Notes under the pieces: generated by a model
The model's input: the letters and a program-made list of their open reading frames with translations, nothing else
What the model was told of the DNA's origin: nothing
Databases searched by the model: none
In this document: in pieces, positions 62,900 to 64,000 of the stretch
Numbering within the stretch: the first letter of the stretch is position 1
Layout: every line of letters begins with the position of its first letter
Assembly: GCA_028023455.1 (NCBI GenBank)
Contig: JAQFVV010006271.1
Coordinates: forward strand, 3,936,173 to 4,000,172
DNA from: Epiperipatus broadwayi
Lineage: Eukaryota; Onychophora; Udeonychophora; Euonychophora; Peripatidae
Length of the DNA stretch: 64,000 bases
Direction of reading: 5' to 3'
Made by a program: the position numbers and the translations under genes

Positions 62900-64000
62900 T
62901 CAGAATTTCATTCTTCTGCTAGTGAGCTGATTGGCTCAAGTGAAGATCTGTTAGGAATTTGAACATCATTTGTATCCATCTCTGTGTTAACTTCTTCAGA
63001 ATTTTTGTCCTTTTTAGTTCTGCCTTTTGTTTTGTGACTGTTTACTCCTTTGAAGTATTTGAGTTGCTCTTGTGAAAGTTGAGAATTACTAGAGTTTTTA
63101 CAGGTCCAATGTGCAGGGCTTACTTCTTCTGGAGCATTATTATCTTCATTTGAATCATTATATTTAGTTTTTTTTTTTTTTGTAAATTCGAATGTATGGG
63201 GTTTTCTTGTTACTTTCAGGGTTTTTTTTTTTTGTTTAACCATTACATTTAAGTTTTTATTTTCATTTAAATTGTCATTCATTTTTTTTTTTTTTACTTT
63301 TCTTAACCTTTGTATACTGACTGCCCCTTTAATGTTGTCATCATTTTCTGATGAGGTGTCAGTGCTGTCCTTGTCATCATGGCTATCTTCAGGGCTGTCT
63401 TCTCTTTGCCATGCTATGGAGTATTAGATTCATAGAGTGATACCTCATCAATTGTTCTTGCATCTGATTCTGTATGTTTATGTGGAATGTTTACTTCCTC
63501 AATTGTTTTTGCTTCTGATTATGTCTGTTCATGTGGAATCTTATTAGGCATTGTTTTCAATATGTCCATATGGGAATTTATGTTTGGGATTGATATTTGA
63601 TTCATTTGTTGATTACTTCCTACAATAGGTACATTTACAAGACTTGAATTTTTCCTTTAAGAACATTTTTTGTTTAGCACACCGATGAGATTTTTTTATT
63701 TTTAAATCCACAACTTTGGCAATATCTGTTAGGGAAACTCTTTATGAGGTGGTCTCTGACCTTGTAAAAAAATACTGTGAAGGTACTCCCTTGAAGGGAA
63801 TTATCAAAAGGGAGCTATCTGTGGAATGTGATGTATGAATGTCAATTGGCTGTATATTTTTATTCAAAGTGAAGAACAAGGCTATGTTAGTGAAAACTGG
63901 CTTCATAGCTTTTTTTTCTAGTAGGTATCTAAAATTTGAAACTTGTCCATATCTATTAAGAAGCTTTTGTAAGTCTTTATTGGTAAAGGTAGCATGACAG
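62900..64000 (-). pseudogene. LINE ORF1 (gag-like), partial at window edge
   Basis: From the edge inward: ATFTNKDLQKLLNRYGQVS (an RRM-like helix-turn), KPVFTNIALFFTL, then after a frame change YCQSCGFKNKKISSVC, a zinc-knuckle-like CxxC...C. A low-complexity Asn/Ser/Glu/Lys-rich tail follows (63282-62908). ORF1 proteins of this kind coat LINE RNA. The start lies beyond the window. Confidence 0.55.

Larger units (their letters stand above)
59200..64000 (-). mobile_element. Non-LTR retrotransposon (LINE) with ORF1, endonuclease, RT and C-terminal zinc domain
   Basis: The minus strand reads, from 64000 downward, a gag-like ORF1, an APE-type endonuclease, a reverse transcriptase, a CxxC...H...C tail and about 500 bp of 3' UTR ending at a (TAG)n tract. 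The set of domains fits the I/Jockey/R1 group broadly; the clade is not assigned. All frames are broken. ORF1 continues past the window. Confidence 0.8.

Overview
This is a very AT-rich stretch (roughly three quarters A+T by eye) of a eukaryotic nuclear genome, almost certainly an invertebrate animal. The reasons are GT-AG introns, long (TA)n, (ATT)n, (ATCT)n and (CTA)n microsatellites, Gypsy-type LTR elements, Penelope-like elements (PLEs), a non-LTR retrotransposon and a probable Merlin relic, with very little coding sequence. The phylum cannot be settled from the sequence alone.

Host gene. The only host gene I can support is a small secreted cysteine-rich peptide gene on the + strand. It has a TATA box and initiator (8048-8077), a signal-peptide exon (8097-8142) and a six-cysteine exon (46224-46364). 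These are joined by a phase-1 intron of about 38 kb, which contains most of the mobile DNA in the window. A terminal exon at 48907-49058 is possible but weak. A decayed tandem copy of the promoter and first exon lies about 0.4 kb upstream of the live one.

Main discovery. Three families of roughly 400-bp repeats (family A at 9484-9808 and 11953-13470; family B at 18562-20890; family C at 58080-58900) have the layout of metazoan retrozymes. Families A and B carry 11 type-I hammerhead ribozyme motifs, spaced at 396 bp (A) and 413-416 bp (B). Stem I has an inner helix, an internal loop and an outer helix, and both helices covary between families. Family C keeps the stem I fold but has a two-base insertion in the catalytic core. 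The A and B arrays sit in (TA)n tracts, and the two larger arrays switch orientation inside.

LTR elements. A 17-kb Gypsy-type element (20976-38012) has paired LTRs of about 5.15 kb, very long for this superfamily. Its LTR/primer-binding-site junction is reiterated as degenerate repeats. Gag-pol carries frameshifts, an in-frame stop and a likely loss of the integrase catalytic Glu. A second, internally deleted relative lies at 50678-55726.

Other mobile DNA. There is a PLE with an inverted copy of its own 3' end (14046-15368) and a near-perfect head-to-head palindrome of PLE 3' ends (46748-47829). GIY-YIG-like relics lie near the left edge (about 300-1450). A LINE on the minus strand (59200-64000, continuing past the window) ends in a (TAG)n tract. 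The remaining DNA is AT-rich sequence in which I recognise nothing.
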